DNA of 64,000 nucleotides from Butyrivibrio sp. (GTDB lineage Bacteria; Bacillota; Clostridia; Lachnospirales; Lachnospiraceae): positions 1 to 64,000 of the forward strand of contig SVGA01000018.1 of assembly GCA_015056575.1 (NCBI GenBank), read 5' to 3'. Every line of letters begins with the position of its first letter. Within the stretch, counting starts at the first letter, position 1. Made by a program: the position numbers and the translations under genes. Positions 27,080 to 35,658 of the stretch are shown here, one piece after another. Under the pieces are notes generated by a model. That model worked only from the letters and a program-made list of their open reading frames with translations, was not told the DNA's origin and did not search any database.

Positions 27080-28024
27080 TCAGTCATTATTCTTTTTTAC
27101 ACTAGTTCTCATAGGCGACTCATTCCACTCTTCCATGAGTTCAAGTTCACCTCTTTGTATTAGTCTATATACTCCTTCAAAAACAGGCATATCTCCAAGC
27201 ATCAATCCACATTCACCCATAACAGTACCAACTAACTGCGCTATTTTAAATGTTTCTGGCATTTTGGAAAGTGCATCCCTGATAAAACCATCGAGGAATT
27301 CTTCATTAAGACTAATAAGTTTACCGCCAACCATAAGTCTGAGATATGCGTTTTCTTTACGTAATTCTTTCCATCTAGCTGAGCACGTCCTTATCTCAGC
27401 TTGCGACATCATTCGTTCCAGTCTCAGAGTGTCAAACCAATATTCTGGTCCCAACTCCCCCCATGCACTGCAATAATATTTTCCATTCCAATAGTCCGGA
27501 GGCAAGAACATAGTACTAATATTTGTATAATGCTCCTTGCTATCCAAAAAATACATCAGCCAATAAAACGCATTTATCTCATTAGGACTACAACTATACC
27601 ATACACGAATATCATCATCATTTTCCATAGCCTCTTTCAGCACCTTCAGATAAGCACGGTTCTTTTTCCTTATCCCTGATACCCATTCCTCTGACAATTC
27701 CTGATGACAATCTTTTGGGTACATGGTATTTATCATATTAGTAATAGACTCATATCTTTTCTTACCTGGAGTCTTCTCAGATATATCTCCATATTCAAGA
27801 CTAAACTCCAGGCAAATAATATCCTCTGCCTTACCACCAATAGGCCTGGCATTATTCCATTTTTCAACATTCTCGGCATTTAATTTCTTTATTGATTCTG
27901 GCACATTCCCATTCTCATCCTTTATGTCACAGATCATGAAATCAGGGCATTTGCCAACTCCTATATACTGGGCCATTCTTAGACTTCCTTGCACGCTCGG
28001 TCCAAATACAATTTCTTTTTTCAT
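27080..28024 (-). CDS. DUF1835/DUF3658-like protein
   Basis: MKKEIVFGPSVQGSLRMAQYIG...VWYSCSPNEINAFYWLMYFLD; likely internal start. Confidence 0.6.
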   Translation of the reverse strand: MKKEIVFGPSVQGSLRMAQYIGVGKCPDFMICDIKDENGNVPESIKKLNAENVEKWNNARPIGGKAEDIICLEFSLEYGDISEKTPGKKRYESITNMINTMYPKDCHQELSEEWVSGIRKKNRAYLKVLKEAMENDDDIRVWYSCSPNEINAFYWLMYFLDSKEHYTNISTMFLPPDYWNGKYYCSAWGELGPEYWFDTLRLERMMSQAEIRTCSARWKELRKENAYLRLMVGGKLISLNEEFLDGFIRDALSKMPETFKIAQLVGTVMGECGLMLGDMPVFEGVYRLIQRGELELMEEWNESPMRTSVKKNND

Positions 28025-28134
28025 GAGTATTACCTCTATAAGTCTTTTGTTTTTCATCAAAATATAAATCTTATAATTCCATGCTATCATTTTAAAGTTG
28101 CGTTTAGTGCAACTTTTGAAAATTTATTATATTT

Positions 28135-28647
28135 TTATGCTGCCATTGGCTCCTGCCTCTTATGACAAAGCTCATACAGTTCAAACGCAAGAGCCTCTGC
28201 AGCCTTGAAGTCCTTTATCTTCTGACCTCTAACCTGCCACAATCTGTAATCATCACAATATATTCCCCAACTGTCATATCTCCCCTTCACAAGAGTAATA
28301 TATGTGCCCTTGTATTTCTTGCTGTAAGTTCTCTTCACCGGATTATATTTCCAGGGCTTGTTCAGAAAATTCTTCTTGCGAAGAAGCTTGTTCTTAAGGG
28401 CATTTTCATTTTCCCTTGGGCTCTCATAATCTCCAGACATCTTCTCCGCACATACACAGCCCACCCTAAGTTCTCTGAAATAACTTTCATGCCTCATGAT
28501 GTGAACATACCGGATTTTCTCATTTCCGCACATTTCACACTGCTCATAATCAATTTCATCGCTGGACGAAGCTCCATCCCCAACATCAATTACTCCTTCA
28601 CACTTCCAGCCTCTGTGCGGTACTCCCTTAACATCCCATAAATTCAT
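28135..28647 (-). CDS. Hypothetical protein with Cys-rich motif
   Basis: YEQCEMCGNEKIRYVHIMRHESYFRELRVGCVCAEKM. Confidence 0.6.
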   Translation of the reverse strand: MNLWDVKGVPHRGWKCEGVIDVGDGASSSDEIDYEQCEMCGNEKIRYVHIMRHESYFRELRVGCVCAEKMSGDYESPRENENALKNKLLRKKNFLNKPWKYNPVKRTYSKKYKGTYITLVKGRYDSWGIYCDDYRLWQVRGQKIKDFKAAEALAFELYELCHKRQEPMAA

Positions 28648-28666
28648 CGCTATCTCCCCCTCTTCT

Positions 28667-28966
28667 TCAAGATGCTAATATATTGCTGAGTTTGTCTGTA
28701 ATATCCTCAATCGCAACCCCCACTGCAACCGCGCCAAAAGTCACAAGGAATGCCGCAAAAGAGAATGCAACTCCCATAAACACTGCATCCCACATTTTCA
28801 TACTAATGTACATCACGATTATTCCCAGCATAAGCAAGTAAAACAGACCAAGAATCAAACAGCCGATCTTGGACAGAACACCTACCCAACTCTTGATAAA
28901 GCACATGATCAAAAATACCGGAAACAATGCAATTTTCACTAAAAGCTTTAAGATAAACATAATCAA
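28667..28966 (-). CDS. Small membrane protein
   Basis: Three hydrophobic segments. Confidence 0.6.
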   Translation of the reverse strand: MIMFILKLLVKIALFPVFLIMCFIKSWVGVLSKIGCLILGLFYLLMLGIIVMYISMKMWDAVFMGVAFSFAAFLVTFGAVAVGVAIEDITDKLSNILAS

Positions 28967-29997
28967 CCCTCCATCAATTCTTGATTTTCAGTTACACCGA
29001 AGCCATATTTTATGCCATGATTGACCTCCGCTGTTATCTGAGCAACGTGTGTTGTGGACACGTTATACAGCATTGTCAGCATATATGCCCTTGGATTCTT
29101 TGGCACTTCGGTAAGGCTTTTCCAGCTTGCCACAACGTCCTCGAGAAGCATATTATCAAGCTTCATAAGCCTCCCCTTTACCGAGTTGGTTTCCCTTTCT
29201 TCACTTCCAACCCATATCTTTGGGCGGTTTGAAGTGAGAACGTCAACCAAAAGGTCCTCTATGCCCCTTATTATCCCTTCATCGTCAGGGAATCTCTCAC
29301 ACAGTACATCAGTCCCAATATCCTCTCTGACATAAGCTCTTGTTGCCTTTTCTTCATCCTCTGATTCCATCCCATCCATCTGCGAAGCCATACTGTTACT
29401 GGGATAGATACGGATAAGATTATTATTATAATTATTTTTATTAATATTATTTTTATTACGTCCCAATTCCTGGTACTCTGGAGAACCAAGACCAGTGACT
29501 TCCAAGTCCCGATTCTGACCTCGGCGGTTCAATTCCCGGTATTCAGAAACATCCTCTTTTTTGCTTGAATCACAAATTGTGAACTTCTGGGCTTTTTCCA
29601 ATTTTTGGTTTTCAGACTCATTTGCATCCACGTTATGTTCTGCTTCAACTATTCTCATGACATAAATACGTGATGGCTTTCCCTGTCCCATCTTCACACG
29701 CTCTATCAAACCAATCCCTTTTTCTGAATCCAGTTCGTCAAAAAGCTTATATACTGTATTCTTACTTAAGCCCGTTGCCTCATGAACATCTTCCCAATCG
29801 TAGAAAACATAGGTTTTTCCTTCCTTATCAACCATATTGTTGATCGCAGAAAGCTTCATTCTGTCCAATAGCAGCGCATACAAATACCTTGCGTTGACCG
29901 ATACCTTGTTAAGCACAGGATCACTGTGAAAACATTTGGGAAGTGCCATGTAGCTATTTGATATCGGTTCCCTCCCGTTAAAATACTCGAATTTCAT
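28963..29997 (-). CDS. repA: Replication initiator (RepA_N-like, DUF6017-type C-terminus)
   Basis: LPKCFHSDPVLNKVSVNARYLYALLLDRMKLSAINNMVDKEGKTYVFYDWEDVHEATGLSKNTVYKLFDELDSEKGIGLIERVKMGQGKPSRIYV. Confidence 0.88.
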   Translation of the reverse strand: MKFEYFNGREPISNSYMALPKCFHSDPVLNKVSVNARYLYALLLDRMKLSAINNMVDKEGKTYVFYDWEDVHEATGLSKNTVYKLFDELDSEKGIGLIERVKMGQGKPSRIYVMRIVEAEHNVDANESENQKLEKAQKFTICDSSKKEDVSEYRELNRRGQNRDLEVTGLGSPEYQELGRNKNNINKNNYNNNLIRIYPSNSMASQMDGMESEDEEKATRAYVREDIGTDVLCERFPDDEGIIRGIEDLLVDVLTSNRPKIWVGSEERETNSVKGRLMKLDNMLLEDVVASWKSLTEVPKNPRAYMLTMLYNVSTTHVAQITAEVNHGIKYGFGVTENQELMEG

Positions 29998-30018
29998 TTT
30001 ATTCTTTCTCCCCCTTCC

Positions 30019-30414
30019 CTATTCCAGAGATGCAATTTTTGCACCTCTGGAACAACTTTCATCATCCTTGTAAATAAAGTTCTTCACGTAGTACAGATTT
30101 GGTTTCCCCTGACCTCTTATACAGATATCAATAATTCCGATATCTTCCAATTGCTTCAGTGCTGTGCTGATTGTTCTTGTTGAAAGTCCTATATCTTTAT
30201 GCATCTGTTCAAGCGGATATACCACGTAAAGCCTACCTTCTTCATCCCGCCAGCCATTTCTATTTGCCAGCCTTATCCTTTGTAGCAGAATTCCATATAC
30301 AACCTTTGCTTCTATAGACAGTGGTTCAAACGCATCGTCAATAAACATAAGCAGTGGAATTTCTACCATGGCATACTGGAATGCCTGTCGTCCGTAATGA
30401 TAATCAAGTTTCAT
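30019..30414 (-). CDS. Short RepA_N-like wHTH replication protein
   Basis: FEPLSIEAKVVYGILLQRIRLANRNGWRDEEGRLYVVYPLEQMHKDIGLSTRTISTALKQLEDIGIIDICIRGQGKPNLYYV; starts inside the parB 3' end. Confidence 0.8.
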   Translation of the reverse strand: MKLDYHYGRQAFQYAMVEIPLLMFIDDAFEPLSIEAKVVYGILLQRIRLANRNGWRDEEGRLYVVYPLEQMHKDIGLSTRTISTALKQLEDIGIIDICIRGQGKPNLYYVKNFIYKDDESCSRGAKIASLE

Positions 30415-31324
30415 CTGCCATTTCCTCCTGTTCTTCCTTCCACTTTGCAAGAAGCTCAAGGATAACCTTTTCACGCTCCCTTGAAGGCATATGGGAAGGG
30501 AAATACTTATTTAATTTTCTTTCTGACAATGAGACCTTTCCGTTTGTTTTAGGCTCAGGCAATGCACTGTTCAAAACCTGTATAACTGGGTACTGTTGCA
30601 TATTTTCAAGATTCTTCTGCGCCTTAAGTGCTTCTATCTGTTCTGGTCTGAGAATGCCGTTTTCTTTTCGGTATTCATATATCCACTTCTGGACTTCCTT
30701 ATCAAAGAAAGAAATATCATAGCCCATTCCTATTGAAATAACTTTTTCATCAACCATCTGCATAAGTTCAGGAATCAGATCTGTGAGCTTTACATATTTT
30801 CTGACCTGCCTATCTCTAAGACCAAATTCTTCACCAACGGCATCGCCAGTCAACTTTCGGCACTCAGTACCAGAAGTATCTTCGAGGTCAGTTCTTCTTC
30901 CCTGTCGCTTAACAACATCCATCTTCATTTTCAGTGAGTATGCTCTCTCACTAGGCAAAATCTCTTCTCTTTGTACATTGGAATCAACCATAACTATTAC
31001 CGATTCATCATCTGTCATTTCCTTTACAATTGCCGGCACAACCTCAAGCCCCACTAATTTAGCAGCATGCATCCTTCTGTGACCTGAAACCATTTCATAA
31101 CCACCCTGGTTGTCTGGTCTTACAAGAACCGGAGACAAAATACCATTAGCCTTGATACTCTCTACAAGTTCCGCCATCTTATCATCATCAACCACTTTAA
31201 AAGGGTGATCTTTAAATGGATGTATCTTATCAATCCTTATTTCTTCTGTACCATCTTTAATTGAAGGAGCTCCAAGAAGCTCATCTACTGATTCAAAATG
31301 TATCTTTTCTCTTTTAGCAGCCAT
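30404..31324 (-). CDS. parB: ParB-like partition protein
   Basis: LVESIKANGILSPVLVRPDNQGGYEMVSGHRRMHAAKLVG. Confidence 0.95.
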   Translation of the reverse strand: MAAKREKIHFESVDELLGAPSIKDGTEEIRIDKIHPFKDHPFKVVDDDKMAELVESIKANGILSPVLVRPDNQGGYEMVSGHRRMHAAKLVGLEVVPAIVKEMTDDESVIVMVDSNVQREEILPSERAYSLKMKMDVVKRQGRRTDLEDTSGTECRKLTGDAVGEEFGLRDRQVRKYVKLTDLIPELMQMVDEKVISIGMGYDISFFDKEVQKWIYEYRKENGILRPEQIEALKAQKNLENMQQYPVIQVLNSALPEPKTNGKVSLSERKLNKYFPSHMPSREREKVILELLAKWKEEQEEMADET

Positions 31325-31339
31325 ATCTGATTACCCCCT

Positions 31340-32122
31340 TCATGAATTATCTGCGACAAAATCTGTAAGTTCACTATAGGCACTTGCCACCTTGCCTTTT
31401 GGATCATATTCATATATGCTTTTACTCATAGCAGATGTTTCACTTGCTCTGATTGATAGCGGAATCTCTGTAGGAAGGACTCGGAGGCTTTTGCCATATA
31501 CTTCATTAACCTCTGCAATAATTTCCTTAGCATAGTTGGTTCTCTTATCAACCATAGTTAATAGAATTCCTTCAATCTCCAGCTTTGAATTAAGTCTGCG
31601 CTTTACTGTATAGATGGTCTTAAGCAGTGCCTGAAGACCCTTTACAGGAAGAAACGCTGCGGCACAGGGTATGAGGCAAGTGTCTGCACAAGCAAGTGCA
31701 TTTACGGTCATAACACCCAGAGATGGCATGCAATCAATAATGATGTATGAATACTGGTCCTTTATCTGTTCCACATAATCCCTAAGTACCAGTTCTCTGC
31801 TCATTACATTTACAAGTGATACCTCTGCGGCAGATAATCCGATATTTGAAGGAAGAAGATCTACGTTCTCGCTGTGGTGCATGATAGCAAAACCTTCCGA
31901 AATATCTTCCTCATTAACAATCTTCTCAATAACATCAACGATAGTGAGTTCAAGACTGTCAGGATCCTTATATCCCATGCAGATAGAAAGGCTTCCCTGT
32001 GGATCGTTATCAATTAACAGTACCTTATGCCCCTTGTTGGCAAGTCCTATTCCAAGATTCATAGCAGTTGTGGTTTTAGCTACCCCACCTTTCTGATTAG
32101 CGATTGCGATTACTTTGCACAT
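31340..32122 (-). CDS. parA: ParA-like partition ATPase
   Basis: MCKVIAIANQKGGVAKTTTAMNLGIGLANKGHKVLLIDNDPQGSLS. Confidence 0.95.
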   Translation of the reverse strand: MCKVIAIANQKGGVAKTTTAMNLGIGLANKGHKVLLIDNDPQGSLSICMGYKDPDSLELTIVDVIEKIVNEEDISEGFAIMHHSENVDLLPSNIGLSAAEVSLVNVMSRELVLRDYVEQIKDQYSYIIIDCMPSLGVMTVNALACADTCLIPCAAAFLPVKGLQALLKTIYTVKRRLNSKLEIEGILLTMVDKRTNYAKEIIAEVNEVYGKSLRVLPTEIPLSIRASETSAMSKSIYEYDPKGKVASAYSELTDFVADNS

Positions 32123-32361
32123 ACTTTTTTCCTCCCATCTTTTCCATTTTTTCTTAAGTAGTCCTCAAAGATTGCCCTGTTTATGAGAACCTTTTTATGA
32201 AGTTTGTAAAAGGCACCGGACCTGTCTGCCACACGAGTAACTGCCCTGTAGCTCATCTTGTAGTAATCAATGGCCATGTTGTAAGTGATAAAACTTCTCT
32301 GGGCAAACAGAATATCTTCATCATCAATCTGATCAGAGAACTTCCATATTGTTCCGAACAT
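32110..32361 (-). CDS. DUF6462/excisionase-like HTH protein
   Basis: SFITYNMAIDYYKMSYRAVTRVADRSGAFYKLHKKVLINRAIFEDYLR. Confidence 0.7.
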   Translation of the reverse strand: MFGTIWKFSDQIDDEDILFAQRSFITYNMAIDYYKMSYRAVTRVADRSGAFYKLHKKVLINRAIFEDYLRKNGKDGRKKVCAK

Positions 32362-32363
32362 AT

Positions 32364-32774
32364 TCAGCCCTCTCTTTCTTCCAAAACTTTTTTCTCCCGA
32401 TTACCATTTGTTTGATACATTCCTGCAGGCTGGTGGAATCTCTCAAGATACTCATCAAAGATGTCTCTGTTGATCAGAACGGTTCCTTCTCTTCTGTAAA
32501 TCGCTCCTGCCTGGTCTGCCATCTCAAGAATTTTCTTATGCTCAAGGCTGTAAACAATTTCTGCATCCCTATATCTGAGCCACTTTTTCCTCAAGGTACG
32601 CATCACTACTTTTTCCTGGACTATAACTTCCCGGTTAAATGGACTGTTTTTCTCATTCTCATTTTCAAGTTCGCCAACGTAATCACGGTTATCATCAAAA
32701 TACGGTCTGTCTTCTTTTTTTCTTTTCATGAATGATGTCCTCCTTATTTTTTTGTGTGCTGAAGAACCATCCAT
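32364..32774 (-). CDS. DUF6462/excisionase-like HTH protein
   Basis: KKWLRYRDAEIVYSLEHKKILEMADQAGAIYRREGTVLINRDIFDEYLE. Confidence 0.7.
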   Translation of the reverse strand: MDGSSAHKKIRRTSFMKRKKEDRPYFDDNRDYVGELENENEKNSPFNREVIVQEKVVMRTLRKKWLRYRDAEIVYSLEHKKILEMADQAGAIYRREGTVLINRDIFDEYLERFHQPAGMYQTNGNREKKVLEEREG

Positions 32775-32790
32775 GAATTAGCCAACAAAA

Positions 32791-32833
32791 AAGAGCTACT
32801 TCTTAGAATTTTGTTTTCTAAAAAGTAGCTCTT
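32791..32833 (-). terminator. Intrinsic terminator hairpin upstream of the DUF6462-parA-parB operon of element B
   Basis: AAGAGCTACTT...AAGTAGCTCTT followed by T-run on the minus strand. Confidence 0.75.
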
Positions 32834-32983
32834 ATAACCTTTTGTAAAGTTATCGAAAAAAAGTTTTCTGTTTTTAACGGTGCGCCTCTGAGCGCATCTA
32901 CAAACCTCTAAATTCATCTCCCGTTTGTCAGGAGTTTGTCAAAACATATCTTTGCGTCTCTAAAACCCGCATAAATACTGGTT

Positions 32984-33010
32984 TTACTGCTTCATGGACT
33001 TAAGTGTCGG
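32984..33010 (-). other. Putative att site: lysS 3'-end-like remnant (PTLKSMKQ*)
   Basis: Minus strand CCGACACTTAAGTCCATGAAGCAGTAA followed by AACCAGTATTTATGC, aligning with lysS 3' end + AAGCCAGTATCCATGC. Confidence 0.8.
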
Positions 33011-33337
33011 GAACATAAGTCCTCCTCTCTATCCGTTGCTATTTACTGCTTATGACTTCGTACTACAAACTTTATTGCCTTGATTTCATTGCTTATCACT
33101 GCTCATGACTGCTTACATAAAATTGGTCTCAATGTTTGTCATAGGCTTTATCAGTAACGAAATATCGTTTCTTATTCGTCCTATGTCGCCGTTCCTGAAA
33201 ACATTTGTAAAACCGATCACGATTTTTCCATCTTAGCATGACTGCAAATTTCTACAAATGGCTTCTCATGAAATGTTTGTCAGATATTGGTCAAGTTTGC
33301 ACTTATCAATCTTCAAACATGCATGGATACTGGCTTT
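33010..33337. mobile_element. Gene-less CIME-like segment between two lysS-end att sites
   Basis: Contains both a left-arm motif (33134-33168) and right-arm TTTGTCAG motifs (~33273) but no plausible gene. Confidence 0.55.
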
Positions 33338-34908
33338 TACTTGTCGAGCGACTTAAGTTGCGGCCAAAGCAGCACGTCCCTGATGCTGGGGCTGTTGGTG
33401 AGCAGCATGCAAAGTCTGTCGATGCCGTAGCCGATGCCGCCTGTGGGAGGCATACCAATCTCGAGGGCGTTGAGGAAGTCTTCGTCTGTGTGCTCGGCCT
33501 CTTCGTCACCTGCTGCCGCATTGGCATCCTGAGCGGCGAAACGCTCACGCTGGTCGATAGGATCGTTGAGCTCTGAGTAGGCGTTGCACATCTCCCAGGT
33601 GTTGATGAAGAGCTCAAAACGCTCAACCTTCTCGGGATCTGTGGGCTTCTTCTTGGTAAGAGGTGAGATGGCGATGGGGTGATCCATGATGAATGTAGGC
33701 TGGATCAGCTTCTCCTCGCAGAACTCCTCGAAGAAGAGGTTGATGATGTCGCCCTTGGTGTGGCGATCCTCAAACTCGATATTGTGTTCCTTGGCAATAG
33801 CCTTGGCCTCTTCGTCTGTCTTGACTGCATCGAAGTCGATGCCTGCGTACTTCTTGATGGCATCGTTCATTGTAAGGCGCTCGAAAGGCTTTCCAAGGTC
33901 GATGATATTGTCGCCGTAGGGAATCTGTGTTGTGCCGCAAACCTTCTCGGCAAGGTAACGGAACATGGACTCTGTGAGTTCCATCATTCCCTCATAATCT
34001 GTGTAAGCCTGGTAGAGCTCCATAAGTGTGAACTCGGGGTTGTGTCTTGTGTCTGTACCCTCATTTCTGAATACTCGTCCGATCTCGTATACTCTCTCAA
34101 GACCGCCAACGATAAGTCTCTTAAGATAGAGCTCCAGTGAAATACGAAGCTTTCTCTCCTCGTCAAGAGCGTTGTAGTGTGTGATGAAAGGCCTTGCAGC
34201 AGCTCCGCCTGCGTTCTCGACAAGCATGGGAGTCTCAACCTCAAGGAAGTCCCTGTCGGCCAGGAAATTGCGGATCTCGCGGATGATGGCACTTCTCTTC
34301 TTGAAGGTCTCTTTAACATCTTCATTCATGATAAGGTCAACATAACGCTGTCTGTATCTTATCTCTGTATCTGTAAGTCCATGGAATTTCTCAGGCAGTG
34401 GCATAAGAGACTTGGACAAAAGAGTCAGCTCCTTAACATGAACTGATATCTCACCGGTCTTGGTTCTGAATGCGAATCCCTTAACGCCGATGATATCGCC
34501 GATGTCCATCTTCTTGAAATCAGCATAGGCCTCGTCCCCAAGGTCGTTTCTTGAAACGTACAGCTGCATGCGGCCGTCTCTGTCCTGAAGATTTGCAAAG
34601 GAAGCCTTACCCATTACACGCTTGCTCATCATACGGCCCGCAAGGGAAACTATCTTCTCTGCGGGGATGTCTGACATGGGCACTACAAGTGCTCTTCCGT
34701 CCTCATCTGTAGGTGCAACAAACTCAAGAGTCTCGAAGTTGTCACGAATCTCCTGTGTATGATGGGTCTGATCATATTTTACGATCCGGAAAGGATCCCT
34801 TCCCTGAGCCTGAAGCTCAGCGAGCTTGTCTCTTCTGACCTGACGAAGACGTCCCACGTCCTCTGCCGGTGCATTCTGCTGGTTGTTCTGCTGATTATTC
34901 TCTGCCAC
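33337..34908 (-). CDS. lysS: Lysyl-tRNA synthetase
   Basis: Class II aaRS, GRMMSKRVMGKASFANLQDRDGRMQLYV, FRNEGTDTRHNPEFTLMELYQAY, GIGYGIDRLCMLLTNSPSIRDVLLWPQLK. Confidence 0.98.
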   Translation of the reverse strand: MAENNQQNNQQNAPAEDVGRLRQVRRDKLAELQAQGRDPFRIVKYDQTHHTQEIRDNFETLEFVAPTDEDGRALVVPMSDIPAEKIVSLAGRMMSKRVMGKASFANLQDRDGRMQLYVSRNDLGDEAYADFKKMDIGDIIGVKGFAFRTKTGEISVHVKELTLLSKSLMPLPEKFHGLTDTEIRYRQRYVDLIMNEDVKETFKKRSAIIREIRNFLADRDFLEVETPMLVENAGGAAARPFITHYNALDEERKLRISLELYLKRLIVGGLERVYEIGRVFRNEGTDTRHNPEFTLMELYQAYTDYEGMMELTESMFRYLAEKVCGTTQIPYGDNIIDLGKPFERLTMNDAIKKYAGIDFDAVKTDEEAKAIAKEHNIEFEDRHTKGDIINLFFEEFCEEKLIQPTFIMDHPIAISPLTKKKPTDPEKVERFELFINTWEMCNAYSELNDPIDQRERFAAQDANAAAGDEEAEHTDEDFLNALEIGMPPTGGIGYGIDRLCMLLTNSPSIRDVLLWPQLKSLDK

Positions 34909-35034
34909 GTTGATTCCTCCTGTGCTTGGTTTTACTGATCAATGTCCGCAACCACATTGCTGCGCGATCTGCATCTTTTATTATAATAAAGCCGACGACC
35001 TACCTTTAGATCGCCGGCTCCTAAATCAAATTTA

Positions 35035-35517
35035 TTACTCAGATCTCTCGATTCCAAGTACCTTGTACTTAAGGACGCCAGCCTGTGTCTCTACTGAAAC
35101 TGTCTGTCCCTTCTTGGCACCGATAAGAGCCTTTCCGACAGGTGACTCGTTTGAGATCTTGCCCTTAAGGCTGTTAGCCTCTGATGAACCTACAATCTTG
35201 TACTCAAGATCCTCGTTGAGCTCAAGGTCACGGATCTTAACCTTGCAGCCAATGCTGATCTTGTTAAGGTCTACATCCTCTTCAACAACTACTTCCGCGT
35301 TCTTGAGGATCTTCTCAAGAGCCTCGATCCTGGCCTCGATGTCGCGCTGCTCGTCTTTAGCTGCGTCATACTCGGCGTTCTCTGAAAGGTCGCCCTGCTC
35401 TCTTGCCTCTTTGATCTTCTCAGCAACTTCTTTTCTCTTTACTACCTTCAGCTCGTGAAGCTCATCCTCGTATTTCTTGAGACCTTCATAAGTTAAAATA
35501 TTCTTCTTCTCTTCCAT
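35035..35517 (-). CDS. greA: Transcription elongation factor GreA
   Basis: [50 protein letters not shown]. Confidence 0.97.
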   Translation of the reverse strand: MEEKKNILTYEGLKKYEDELHELKVVKRKEVAEKIKEAREQGDLSENAEYDAAKDEQRDIEARIEALEKILKNAEVVVEEDVDLNKISIGCKVKIRDLELNEDLEYKIVGSSEANSLKGKISNESPVGKALIGAKKGQTVSVETQAGVLKYKVLGIERSE

Positions 35518-35658
35518 TCCTAATTCCTGCCCTTCACAAAGTTTGAATCGCCGCCGTCTCGGCTTTCACTATATATTATCGGTACTAACCCAACAATCTT
35601 TAGCTCCTTTTAACTTTGCTATTATACAGTCTATATCTGGGTGTGTCAACGTATGTTT

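Larger units (their letters stand above)
2412..33010. mobile_element. Integrated element B (~30.6 kb), decayed ICE / plasmid-like integrative element
   Basis: Flanked by lysS-3'-like sites; integrase and xis at left end; repA, parB, parA at right end; truncated VirD4 plus PcfB-like gene. Confidence 0.75.

Noticed and set aside
29395-29465. Very AT-rich tract that could be an origin (ATTATTATAATTATTTTTATTAATATTATTTTTATTA)
   Set aside because: It lies within the repA reading frame and encodes a poly-Asn linker (NKNNINKNNYNNN); without iterons there is no separate support for an origin.
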